Under the pieces are notes generated by a model, which was not told the DNA's origin, searched no databases, and saw only the letters and a program-made list of their open reading frames with translations. A DNA stretch of 64,000 nt from Zingiber officinale. Lineage: Eukaryota > Streptophyta > Magnoliopsida > Zingiberales > Zingiberaceae. Made by a program: the position numbers and the translations under genes. The DNA lies in NCBI RefSeq assembly GCF_018446385.1, contig NC_055987.1:7153705-7217704 (forward strand), in the 5' to 3' direction. This document shows positions 47,401 to 58,373 of the stretch, piece after piece; position 1 is the stretch's first letter; each line of letters begins with the position of its first letter.

Positions 47401-49227
47401 TTAAATAAACTTCTGTTTTCTTTGAGAAAAAAAAATCCACATTAAAATGATTACTTACCAACATTTTCAAGAGTTGAAGCCAGTTTTGCTCTCTCCCAAG
47501 TTCTCTGTCCAAGCAATCAAATACGCAACTGTGTTAACTTGCAGAATGAGTGAAATGACCATCCACGGACAAAAACTAGAAACAAAAAGGTCAAAAATGG
47601 AGGTAGGTAGCAGTATAATTCTCGTCATAGCATGCAAGTCCATTTCTGTGAGGGGTGGCGTAGTTGTGCGCATAACAAAAATCCACCAGAAAGTGTGCGA
47701 GGTAAAAGAGCTAATCTAACAAGCAAAGTTTCAGGATCAAACAATTTTTAAATAGCAGCTTCTAGTTCTTTGATAGTTCTTACTGATACTCCTCACACTA
47801 GCCAATATCTCAGTTTAGTCACTTTTTGTCATCAAACTTTGATTTAGCTAAGTTAAACGCCTTTTCCAATCTTCTTGAATCACTCAGAGTATGGCATCCA
47901 AGTTGTCCCCCAGGCGCCTTCGGTTCGAACCCCAACTACGGCGTATTTGCAGGAATTTTTTCTTCAAATGGGGGGCGTAATCAAAGGATGCTGAGCTTCT
48001 GGGTTGGCAGCTAGATTTATCCTGGTGACCGGTGGAAAACTTCCGTGGGACCGGACCAGTCACCCAGAAATAGTCAATAAGGTTAACTGGGATTATCATT
48101 TTTTTTTTTTTTTTGAATCACTCAGAGTATTCAACTTGTTCAGGTTCTCAAACAAGACACAAACCTGAGGTTGTTAGCCTGTAAAAAAGAATCAGAATTG
48201 AAGAGTCTTTTCAGAAAGACAGAGACAGAGACGCACTCGGATTAATCAAACAAAAGCTGGCAACAGTGAACTTAAATAGAGATACTGTTATCATTAGAGA
48301 TCTCATCCATTTTACCATGTTGAATATCAGAATCAATTAATCTCGAGTACCATAATCATAATATCAACTTCCCGATTATATACAGATAAAGTGACTTCTC
48401 AAAATTTAGAAAAGGCCGAAGATTTAGAAACTTGTTCAGGTAGCACCATCTTCTCTTACGATTACTTTATAAGGTGAATAGGAAAATGACGATTATGATA
48501 TTTTATAAGCATAAAGGAGAGAACTTCCCTGTCTGCAAAAACTACTACAGACGACATTGACGTGCCCATTGGCATCGTCTAGATGAGCAACCGTAGACAA
48601 TGGACTGATAATCCATCTAATAACAGTCAGAGGACCCGAGCCTTATGCATACGGTCACATCAAAAGTTAACCCTAGACTACGGAGAGAATGGGAGCCATA
48701 CTCCTACTTCCCCGCAGCAAGCTAGATTCGATACTTGTCGAATACGAGACAGATTGGCCACGAAATTGAACACCAAACCCATCCACAGATACCGCCAATG
48801 GACTCGTGCATCTTGTAACATTGTAAATGCCAGGAACAACCTTTCTATGCCCATTAACATGTAAAGAACCCATCTTGGACGAGAATTTCTTCAAAAATGA
48901 ATGCAACATCAGAGAACGCGAAGTACATATCCGAAAAGACAAAAATTAGCGGAATTGACCAGGAAGTCGAAACAGATGAAGCAAGGTATACGGGACCTGG
49001 ATCATGGGCTTGCCAAGGATTTGAGCAAGGGGTTTTCCCTGGAATCGGGAGGAGTCGAATCGTGCAGGGATGATTCCGATCACCCGGCTCCGGAACATGC
49101 TGGACCGGCGGCGGAGATAGAAGTGGGCACCAACTACCGCTGCGATCGCTGCCCCGAGAACCGCCGCATGGGCAACCCACGCCCTGGATCCCGACGACGA
49201 CTGCGAGGAGCTAGCGCAGATCGACAT
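44429..49227 (-). CDS. KDSB: CMP-Kdo synthetase (3-deoxy-manno-octulosonate cytidylyltransferase)
   Basis: Activates Kdo with CTP to CMP-Kdo, the donor for the rhamnogalacturonan II side chain of pectin; plant KDSB is anchored in mitochondria. Eight exons: 49227-48997, 47504-47459, 47122-47036, 46964-46840, 46571-46432, 46343-46292, 46135-46025, 44536-44429 (900 bases, 299 residues, no stop). An N-terminal hydrophobic segment (about 17-37, [20 protein letters not shown]) followed by RRR fits a membrane anchor. Then come the nucleotide site [18 protein letters not shown] (50-67), the metal-site region [12 protein letters not shown] (142-153), a TSLKPED loop, and VDTPEDI near the end. The C-terminus ([12 protein letters not shown]) differs from the MRERN end I remember. 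Introns 1 and 7 (each ~1.5 kb) carry a SINE and a MITE-like element. Confidence 0.95.
44587..45390. mobile_element. MITE-like DNA transposon in KDSB intron 7
   Basis: Flanked by the duplication TAGGA (44582-44586 and 45391-45395). The ends are imperfect inverted repeats of about 22 bases: TGTATTTGGTTCAAGTTAT at left, and on the minus strand GGGTACGTTTGATTCAGAG at right. Subterminal blocks repeat the GGTTCAA/CCAAACAA theme. The middle (44800-45170) is almost pure A/T. No transposase. The superfamily is not certain. Confidence 0.55.
47893..48114 (+). mobile_element. SINE in KDSB intron 1
   Basis: A 222-base insertion flanked by a perfect 16-base duplication GAATCACTCAGAGTAT (47877-47892 and 48115-48130). 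It holds a Pol III B-box GGTTCGAACCCC (about 47925) downstream of a plausible A-box region, and ends in a run of 16 T. A T-tail fits Au-like plant SINEs. It is antisense to KDSB. Confidence 0.88.
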
Positions 49228-49518
49228 GGAAGAGCTCAGATGGAAAGATCGGAAGTGTCTACGGGGTCAGTCGACGGGATCTCTTACGCTCCATAAACAA
49301 TAAATTCCCTATTTTATATGGGCCTTGTTCGGTTCGCGCTTCGTAGATTTACACGGCCTTTTAGAATCGGATCCGATCCGAATTCGATTGCCAGACCTCC
49401 GCTTCATACGGGCCGGGCCCATGGTTTGCAGGGCCCGTATCAAGGTTTGAAGCACAGTTATAATTATCATGTTCGAGACGGTATTTGGTTGTAGTCTAGG
49501 GTTAGGATTTTGGTGGCC
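49228..49518. promoter_or_regulatory. Bidirectional promoter between KDSB and the OB-fold gene
   Basis: Only 291 bases separate the two start codons. Two Site-II type TGGGCC/GGCCCA motifs occur (49319-49324, and GGGCCCA 49415-49421), typical of TCP-bound promoters of housekeeping genes. A TATAAAA on the minus strand (49312-49318) faces KDSB. A weak TATAATT (near 49458) faces the OB-fold gene. An inverted repeat ATACGGGCC...GGCCCGTAT spans 49406-49440. Confidence 0.6.
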
Positions 49519-50635
49519 ATGGCGACGCAGCAGCAAGGGGGAGCGGTAGGCGCGAAGAGGAAGCCAGTGTTCACGAAGGTGGATCAGCTGAAGCCTGGGA
49601 CGACCGGGCACACCCTCACGGCCAAGGTTCTGAAATCTGATACCGTGGTCAATAAGGGCCACGCCGCCACACCAGTTCGCGTCCGCTCTACAAGGATAGC
49701 CGAGTGCCTCATCGGCGACGAGACGGGTTCCATCATTTTCACCGCTCGAAACGATCAGGGTTCGCTTTCTTCCTTCTCCCTGATTCGATACGTTTGTCGT
49801 CGTCCCTATTGTTTTCTTCTGTTTTCATTGGAGACGTTGCTGTCGGTGTTATTTCTTATGCATGCTTGGATTTCTCTTTCGCCCATTCGCATAATCTTTG
49901 TTCATAGGTGTCCAAGCAATATCTGTCAATTTTGGGGGAAATTAAACGCGATTCTCTTAGAATCTTTTTCGTTTTTCTTGGTGAATTAAACCTTACTAAG
50001 ATACAAAAGCGGACCAACATTGACGGGAATGCGGCTTGATTGGAAGTATGTTCACTATGGCCATGCTAAGGCCTGTGCCTGTTTACCCAGCTGCTGTGAG
50101 GGGATAGGAGAGGAGAACACGAGGGTTGAGGAGAAGAGCCGGGAGGAAAGAAGGAAGAGAGTAGCGGGTGTAGAATGACCAGCTTACCTAATACTCCACT
50201 ATCATCTTTGTTGCCACTCTGCCCGGTTGATTGTGCTGGTGAACCTGGCGTCACTATGCATCTGTACTTGTAGGATCAAGCTTTGTTCAACATCCCCTGC
50301 GATCGCTCACGGTGCAGATCTTTGGAATGGTGCTTTTCTATATAAGTTCCCAGATGATCACATCCTTGGCAGCACATAAGTTATAACATATGCAATTTAA
50401 AAAAAATCATATTTGATTCTGTTGAACCTGGTAAGAACAACCAACTGATTTAGAACTCTGCACTCTTGCAATGTGTTATGTGCGCATATATATATAATAT
50501 CTTGGAGAAAGAAAGTGCTAGTTCTCTTGCAGAGAGTTCAGGAGTTTTGAGTCTCGAGACAAGTGCACCATCCTTTCAAGGGATAGCAATTCTATTATCT
50601 TGTCCAACTAAAGGGAACAGGGTTGAGCAATCAGT

Positions 50636-50695
<60 letters not shown>

Positions 50696-52281
50696 ATTGA
50701 TTAATATTGTTTGATATATTTGATGTACTTTGTAACATATGATTGACATATTTTTTCTATGTGAAAGTGTGAAGTGGGTGTGTTATTAGTTAGTTGATTA
50801 ATAGTGTTTCATATATTTCAGGTGCTTTGTATCATACGATTGACATTTTTTCTACGTGAAACTGATGCATCAATTAGTAAATCATAGCATGTATGTTGCT
50901 CTTTTTAAATATTTTTAATATAATCTTAAACGCCCACAACATGCAACGTATGGACCAATCACATACCACCTATATATGCTTTTAGAAACCTTGGAAATGT
51001 ACTTTGTTGTGATGGGCTCTATGTTTGGAAGATATGTCTGCTGCGCTAGGGCAAAATGCCCCCTGTGATTTACTTACTACGGACCGCTTGGAGTGAGCAA
51101 TATCACCTTTTGCGCGTGTAGAAACCTTAGAAATGATTGAATAGAACTCCAAACACATATATCTCTCTATTAACTTCATAGATTGATATTTCAATTTCTC
51201 TTAGTAACTTTAATTGCTGTAAACTCTCTCAATATACCTTGTCTACCAAACTGTTTTGTCATATTAACAGTTTGCATATGACCTTAAAATACAGTCAAGG
51301 GTTTGTTAGTTCTGCTTCTGCCCTCAATCATAGAGGGCATCTTTGCAGCACTTGCCTCTATGTCCCAGCATTTCTCTTAATTAAAGGGCCTTTTAAAGTC
51401 CTTTTTGTTCTGTCTGCTTGACTAGACTATTTCAAGATGTTACTTGTTTTGTCTAAATTGTTGGATAAGAAAAGTGTAGTGGAGCATCCGATTGTCCATC
51501 TTAGTGCCTTTTTGTAGTTTTGTGGTTCTCTTCATTTTCCTTTTTGACATTATATTTCCAATAATTTTTTTTTCTTAATCATATTGCATTTGGGAACACC
51601 ATAAACTGGAGTGTGTTATCTCCGAAAGATTCTTTGTGCGGTCATGTGTTCATGTGTATTAAAAATTTGTTCCTGTGAATGTTCATGCTTAAATGATTTC
51701 ATGCTTGGTGACAGATTAAGATGAAAAATCTCATCCCTCCTGTTTCTTTCAAGTGGGAGAGCACTGCAGCAGTGCGTTTGCATTTATCTTTTACAGTTTT
51801 ACCTCTGCCTTTCCTGTTATTGTTATCTAAACAGGATTCTTCGATTAAAATGTTTTTTTTATGCATAAACACTCGGAATCAATACAGTGAATTTCATTGC
51901 CACCTAGATATGAAAATTTATGTGGTTAGGTTTTTTATACTAGTCTCAGCGAAAATTTACCATTTCAGTGTAATTGTTACTTGTAGTTCAGCAACGTTTA
52001 TACTCATCTGAAAGTACTTGTCTTTGCCCTTGAAGAACTAACCTTCCTTTCAGTTTTTATTCCCATAAGGTTTTTTTTTTTCTTTCACAGTTGACTTAAT
52101 GAAACCGGGCAACACAATCATTCTTCGCAATGCAAGGATTGATATGTTCAAAGGCTCGATGAGACTGGCCGTCGACAAGTGGGGACGCATCGAGGTTACT
52201 GAGCCAGCCGATTTCACAGTAAAAGAGGATAACAATCTATCTTTGGTTGAGTATGAATTGGTGAATGTGGCGGAAGAGTAA
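49519..52281 (+). CDS. Small OB-fold nucleic-acid-binding protein (At4g28440 type)
   Basis: Two exons, 49519-49759 and 52091-52281, joined across a 2.3-kb intron (432 bases, 143 residues). The start is the ATG in GCCATGGCG; a TTG nine bases upstream is not needed. Exon 1 reads RKPVFTKVDQLKPGTTGHTL, KVLKSDTVVNKG and RIAECLIGDETGSIIFTARN. Exon 2 reads VDLMKPGNTIILRNARIDMF, KGSMRLAVDKWGRIEVTEPA and LSLVEYELVNV. The whole protein is one OB-fold, related to the SOSS-B/RPA2-like family, and matches the single-domain plant protein At4g28440 as I remember it. It likely binds single-stranded nucleic acid; its cellular role is little known. It shares a promoter with KDSB. Confidence 0.93.
49760..52090 (+). 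other. Large intron of the OB-fold gene
   Basis: Contains a (TA)n tract (50637-50692) and, just after it, an ~85-base imperfect tandem duplication (about 50693-50770 and 50785-50870; TTGATTAATATTGTTTGATA versus TTGATTAATAGTGTTTCATA). No coding exon is needed or seen inside. Confidence 0.7.
50637..50692. repeat. (TA)n microsatellite
   Basis: About 28 uninterrupted TA units within the OB-fold gene intron. Confidence 0.95.
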
Positions 52282-52909
52282 AAACTGCATTTCCGCGAAT
52301 AATCACACTTGGAGCATGGTAAAAAACATCGACACTACTACAACACCTTTAGGTGATAAATTTGTGCAGCCAATGTCAAAGCATCTATCCTAAGTCATGC
52401 TAGTTCCGGATGAATTTTAATGACTGCTTGCTACCGTAACCTAGTAGGAATCCAGACCTACGGATGTTGCTGCATCAGTTTGGTAAGTCCTTTGTTCTTT
52501 TTAAAGTTTAAATTGTTTTTTTATGTTGCTTGTAATAGTTTTTGAACTTAAGAACTTTGTACTTGTGACTATCCAGTCTGTTTTAAATCGTTTATGATAT
52601 AGCTGGTAGACGATTGTTTTTTTTTAATTCATTTTTCTCTCCTGTTCCTCTTCATCAGACCTCTTTTTTTTTTTTGGGTACGAAATACTAAGTTCACGGA
52701 TGGTACATTTGAGGTATGGAGGATGTTTCCTCGACGCAGGGGAACTTAATTAGAAAATTTATAATTTAACGTACAGCCATCACTCGCGATTAGTTCATTC
52801 ACCACAGTCAAAGCTGATCTGTATACGTTGATAAAAACGTGTAAAACATGGAAGTCGTCAATTACTACGCATCCGTTTAATGAGTAGGTATTACAATAAT
52901 GGTATTAAA
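52282..52909. other. 3' flank of the OB-fold gene
   Basis: Contains its 3' untranslated region. No further gene is seen. Confidence 0.5.
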
Positions 52910-53269
52910 TGTTGGGACCTACACTATGAATAATTATTACTACGCATCACAAACTCTGTACTATGAATAATATTCTTTTATAATAACTACTAAAGGCGGA
53001 AAATCTTACAATATTCTTAGTACAAGAAAAAGGAAAGGGAAATATAAAATAAGTAAAAGCTTACAAGATATGCACAATAAACCCAAATCTTAGTTTTTTC
53101 CTCGCCTCTTGACTTAAAAAATCTCCAAAAACCTTCAAGATCTGGTGTAAGAGCTGTGGAGAAGTTGCTGTGAAGATCTGTGCTCGCTAGAGAAGAAGGC
53201 CGTGAGTTCTAGTTGAGAGCTGTCGAAGAAATCGCACGCCACCAGCTAAATACAATGCCAACAGTCGGA

Positions 53270-53605
53270 TCCAAATCGATTGGATTGCTCCCAATCGATT
53301 GGGGAGGCTTTGGATCGATCGGCTGATCGATTCAGAGCGCCTCTGTGCTCCTGGGAATCGCCTGGATCAATCGGTCGATCGATCTAGATCCCATCGCGCC
53401 TCCCAATCGATCCACTGATCGATTGGGGGCTCTGGATCGATCGACCGATCGATCCATAGCTGTTCTGTGTGATCGCGCACTTCTCCCAATCGAACCACTG
53501 ATCGATTGGGAGAAGGCTTGTCATGAAGACTCGCCCAATCGATCAGCCGATCGATTGGGCATGAGCCAATCGATCGGCTGATCGATCCAGCTCATGATTT
53601 CTTCC
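53270..53605. repeat. Array of CAATCGATYRGCYGATCGATTGG-type dyads
   Basis: At least eight paired GATCGATT/AATCGATC motifs with spacers of about 8-30 bases. Several pairs make near-perfect palindromes such as TGGATCGATCGACCGATCGA (near 53432). The motif pairing resembles that at 27892-28330 but with a different core. Confidence 0.88.
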
Positions 53606-53639
53606 AAAATCAAGTCTAAAGCCTCTTAAACCAACATCT

Positions 53640-54190
53640 GGTCAACCATGATCTGTTGGTCCATCATGTCTAGCATCCGGTCACCCTTGACCTGCTAGGA
53701 CTCCCTCACCAAGTGTCCGGTCAATCCTTTTTGACATACTTGGACTTTTCTCCTCGAGCCAAGTATCTGGTCAATCCCTACTTGGACTTTCCACCTCGTG
53801 CCAAGTATCCGGTTAATCCCTTTGACGTACTTGGTCTTTCCAATACCAGATGTCCGATCAGCCTTGATCCATCTGGATTTCCTCGTGCCTGGCTTCACTC
53901 ACCAGGACTTTCCCAATTGTCTGGCTTCACTCACCAGGACTTCCTTCTGCCTAGCTTCACTCACTAGGACTTTCCCAATTGTCTGACTTCACTCACCAGG
54001 ACTTTCTTTTGCCTAGCTTCACTCACTAGGACTTTCCCAATTGCTTGGCTTCACTCATCAGGACTTCCATCTGCCTAGCTTCACTCACTTGATCTTTCAC
54101 CTCGCTTCACTCACCAGGATTTTCTATACCGCCTAGCTTCACTCACTAGGTCTTTCACCTGGCTTCACTCACCAGGATTTTCCAGTCAAG
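53640..54190. repeat. Tandem ~30-base and ~60-base repeats in the LTR
   Basis: The first part repeats a ~60-base unit (CCAAGTATCCGGTCAATCCC, then TACTTGGACTTTCC). The second repeats a ~32-base unit (CTGGCTTCACTCACCAGGAC, then TTTCCCAATTG) about ten times. Confidence 0.85.
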
Positions 54191-54379
54191 TATCCAGTCA
54201 ACCTTGACCTACTTGACTCTCCTTCACAATCTCCTCACATGAACAATTGCACCTGCAATCTTCATGTGTTGCCTATATGTATTGTAAAACATCAAAACTC
54301 AAACATCAAGATTCGAGCTTGACTCAATTCAAGCTCAGTCAACCAGGTCAATCTTGACCTAGGGAATATTGCACCAACA

Positions 54380-54745
54380 GTAAACAGTGGCATTTGTCAT
54401 TCCAACGATTTTATATGGTAAATCATAAAGCGATTATTTACAAGGAAGAGGAAGTAAATCATCTCAATTCCAGGAGAGTAAAGAATAAAGATAAATAAGG
54501 TTTCCGGGAGAATAAAGATAAATAAACAGAGTTGTACCCGTATTTGACGGAGTCTGTGAAAATAAAAAATACTCTTTTGTCGATAAATAAATTGTAATAT
54601 TCCGTTTACAAATAATAAATACATAAAATATATAAATAAATTAAAAATAATATATTACATCAATAAAAAGTTAATAAATATTTAAAACAATTACATTAAA
54701 AATAATATATTACATCAATAAAAAGTTAATAAATATTTGAAATAA
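54380..54745. other. AT-rich spacer with a small tandem duplication
   Basis: No gene. A ~50-base stretch (AATAATATATTACATCAATA, then AAAAGTTAATAAATATTT) is duplicated at about 54646-54690 and 54697-54740. Confidence 0.55.
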
Positions 54746-56064
54746 TTACATAAACATTACTCGTCTAGCTGTTTTAGAGGCAAAAATATTTATCAAATCT
54801 GCATAATCTAATTGTCGGATTATTTCTTTCTCAATCGATAACATTACTAGCTCATTTAGTCTATCCTGTGACATTGTTGATCGAAGATAATTCTTGATTA
54901 ACTTCAACTTCGAGAAATTTATATCTGCCAATGCGACTGTTACTAGTATGGTTAACAAAATCTTATAGGCAATGCAAGTATTTGGGAATAAACCATTTTG
55001 TTTTGCCAGACATTGTAGTATATTAATTGTTCTTTTTCATTTGTTAAATAGCATCTCACGACCATCAACTTTGAACACAACTCATCATCATTAATGTCTG
55101 AATATTGTGACTCAAAAATTGTTGAAGCTCCATACACGCCTTCATCAAGCTAGTTAAAGGCTCACTCTTTAACTTTTCCAAATTCAATAAAAATCCAAAA
55201 AATCTCTTGATATTGTTTAAATTGTTCAAATCGAACTTGAAGAGAAGATCGAGCTTAATCAATTATAAATAGAAAATATTCAACTCTAAAAGACTCTTCA
55301 CTTGATCGTGTCACATTATCATTATCACTTTCATCAAATAGTTTCTTTCTTTGAATGATGCATTTTTTCGAAATTTAGGTTCAATCCCGATTTCACTTGC
55401 CATTTGTTTAGCTTCATTCATGGAACTAGCAAACCCTTCTTCTTTAAACTCATCAAGAAATTGATCAAGTCCTTGTAATAGATTGATCGCAATATCAATA
55501 TCCATATCTTCATATTAAATAAACTTACTCACGGTATTTATTACTCGTAGTTATACCAGATTACTATTCCAAGCAAGAACTCAAAACTCTCAAGATCATA
55601 TAGGACTAAGGTCTTAACATCACTCTTTGTTTTAGAATCTTCAGCAACTTCTGCCAAGTCAAGTAAAACATCTCTTATGTATAATTTGCTCTTTTTATGA
55701 CTTTTACACTTTCAACATGACTTTCCCAACAAGTATGTGACAATGGCTTAACAGTCAAACCAGGCACCTTATCTTTAAAAATTTTCCATCTCTTTGTAGA
55801 GGAAGAAAATAATGGGTAGATTCGTTGCACCACTCCAAAGAATGACTTGGCTTTAGGACAGCATTCCACCATATCAACTAAGGCCAAATTAAGATATGAC
55901 AACCACACGGTGTATAAAAAGTTCTCGGATTTATTTTAAGCAATCTTTTTTGTACACCTTTGTGTCTTCCACTCATGTCAGATCCGTTGTCATACCCGTG
56001 TCCTCTTGTGTCATCAATGTCAAGCCTAACTCTAGTTAACACATTCATAAGTTCACTTGATAAC
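54746..56064 (-). pseudogene. Decayed hAT-type transposase (TTF zinc finger / DUF4371 kind)
   Basis: In minus order: GYDNGSDMSGRHKGVQKRLL (56010-55930); LALVDMVECCPKAKSFFGVV and KDKVPGLTVKPLSHTCWES (55900-55700); an acidic helical part (55505-55311); and the C-terminal hAT dimerisation region VTVALADINFSKLKLIKNYL, then STMSQDRLNELVMLSIEKE (54946-54826). Frames are broken at several points and some middle segments are missing. The N-terminal part is cut at 56064/56065 by the Tekay-like LTR. It is a fossil, older than that insertion. Confidence 0.85.
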
Positions 56065-58364
56065 TGTAACGACCCGCCCCCTACTGAATTACGTTGCGTG
56101 GCCGGACCGTCACATTATGTTATGCTAAACTATAAAGTTGTGAAAAAACTGTACTAATTAAAACTCTCTGCTATTCACTATACACTTCTAAAGTTGTACA
56201 TATACTAAGGAAGAGAACCTAAACTTTCTTTCTGTTCAAAAACTGAAATGAAACCCTTCCAGCTGATATCAGACACTCCAATCGATCGGCTGATCGATTG
56301 GAGTTGTCTGATCGATTCAGCGTGCTACTGTGCATGGAAGAATTTCTGGATCGATCGACTGATCGATCCAGGATGACCAATCGATCTAATGATCGATTCA
56401 GAAGCTCTCTGCTTGCGGGAGCAAATTTCCCAATCGATCGGCTGATCGACCCATGGCCGATCGATCAGCTGATCGATTCATCAGCTTTCTGTTCGCGACA
56501 AATCGCTTCCCAATCGATCGGCTGATCGATTGAGGATTTCTCAATCGATCAGCTGATCAATCCCATAGTATTCTGTACGCGGGGACTTCCTCCAATCGAT
56601 TGGCTGATCGATTGAAGACTGCTCAATCGATCAACTCATCGATTGAGTTTCTGATTTCTGCAGAAATCTCACCCGAACTCATACAGGACCTTTCAGAAAT
56701 GAGCTAAGAGCATAATATCACTACTAGGCATATCATTACACATGGTTAGCTATCTAAGATCATGAAAACCAATAATCTAAGCATAACTTAGTGCATACCT
56801 TCATAATTCAAGACACTTAACATCCTAGATGCAGAAAAGTAACAACATAAAGCAAATGCTAAGTTTTAAGGTAGGCTAGTTCCCAAAAATCTTTATTCCA
56901 AGTTCCTCTTTCACACACATCTTTGGTGCATTGCCCTCCAGCCTCCGCTAATCCATCTTTCCTCTGCCTTTATCTGCAGTATAAGGAAAATGAAACTATA
57001 AGCTTGGGAGCTTAGTAAGAAACCATCTACCTCACAAAAATATGCATTCGAAGAAGAACATGCTTTCTTTTAAAAGATGCTATTTGAAATGCATGCTATT
57101 AATCATGCTGAAAACACTAAAACATGGCATATGAACATGTAAGTCATGCTAACAAGTACTGAACGAAAAGCTATCCCTTGTATCGACAAGCTAACTAAAT
57201 CGATACATAAGCTAAGCTAATTGTTATAACACTGAGAAAACTAAACTGAAGCTAAGCTGTGTCCACATATCTAGTTGTGAAGTTTGAAAACTATTTTCAT
57301 AAGTAGATAAAAAATACTAATCATGCTGCTGATGGACCCGGCAACTGTACTTGCTATGCGTGCATCCCTAATTAGACTCGGGGTTGCAAATCCCGATTCT
57401 AGTAGGGTTACTAGGTTATCTAAACCTAGGGACGACTGTGGGAGCCCAACCCAAGGACAACTAAAGTCCACACAGTGCCACTAATAAAGTAAAATACTGT
57501 TTATACTGATTTATCTTAACTTGCTTTTACTAGATTATCTGAACCTAGAACTAGGTTATCTGAACCTAGAGGCGACAATGGGAGCCCACCCATTGGACCG
57601 TAGTCCCATACAAGCTGAAGCAAGGCTAATTATACTATTTAAATGCATCTATAGTATTTAATTAAACTATTAAAATGCCTACTGTGACATTTAGTTGTGC
57701 TAATCATTTCATCGAGCACTTGGTGTGCACTAATTCACACCCTACGTACCGATGGATTTGCATATGACAAAACTAAAGCATAGAAACATACAAATAGCTA
57801 CTTATACTGCAGGTGAGGGGTTACTCACATTCCACGCTAGTTTTCTTACAAATCTGATAGCTAGTTTCTGGAGAAGATGTTCGTTTCGACGATCCTCTTG
57901 CGTCTATGCTTCCTTCTCGCGGAGGGAAGCGTCCTTGTGCCGAAATCGTCATCGGAATGTGCTCCTACAATCCTAGGGATGGAACCCTAGGCTTCTTGGT
58001 CTTGGGCGCCGAGAGAAGGAGGAGGAGCGGGGCGGCGGGGAGGGTTGAGGGGAAAAGAAGAATTGTCGTTCAAGAAAAATAACAATCTTCACTTAATTTC
58101 CCTATTTATATTTAATGATTAATACCACCCAACTAAACTTTAAATAGAATTGTTCTCCTCTTCTTTCAGCACACCCCTGCTAGCGCCCCTTGGTTACTAG
58201 AGTTATCTATAAGTCGTAGAGTTCGCTAGGTCTCGGATTCGATTCCCGCTTAAGCCATTTTATGCTTCCATTTATTTGTTTTTTTGCTACTTCAGCTATT
58301 CTAAAAATTCCAGAAAAATAATAGAATATTTCTAAAATTACTTTGAGAATTTTCAGGCGTTACA
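56065..58364 (-). mobile_element. 3' LTR of a Tekay/Del-like chromovirus
   Basis: It starts TGTAACGACCCGCCCC and ends CAGGCGTTACA (2,300 bp). The left neighbour is hAT coding sequence; the right neighbour is a polypurine tract (minus ATGGGGGAT, 58365-58373). Within it is a GATCGATT array (56278-56650) and a doubled CTAGGTTATCTGAACCTAG phrase near 57410 and 57550. Confidence 0.82.
56278..56650. repeat. Array of CAATCGATCGGCTGATCGAT dyads in a Ty3 LTR
   Basis: About ten half-palindromes occur in pairs around short spacers. The phrase CAATCGATCGGCTGATCGAT is the same as in the copia-style LTR near 53571. Confidence 0.9.
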
Positions 58365-58373
58365 ATCCCCCAT

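Larger units (their letters stand above)
52910..54379. mobile_element. Probable solo LTR with GATCGATC arrays
   Basis: It starts TGTTGGGACC and ends TTGCACCAACA. The flanks TTAAA and GTAAA agree at four of five bases, so the target duplication is imperfect. Length (1,470 bp) and the TGCACCAACA end match the solo LTR at 27428-28865. Inside are the palindrome array (53270-53600) and a tandem block (53640-54190). Confidence 0.65.

Noticed and set aside
49510-49518. Upstream TTG start for the OB-fold protein
   Set aside because: A plant nuclear gene should start at the ATG at 49519, which has a good context (GCCATGGCG).
49760-49989. C-terminal extension of the OB-fold exon 1 frame
   Set aside because: It is intron read-through; the splice at 49759/52091 restores the conserved OB-fold sequence.
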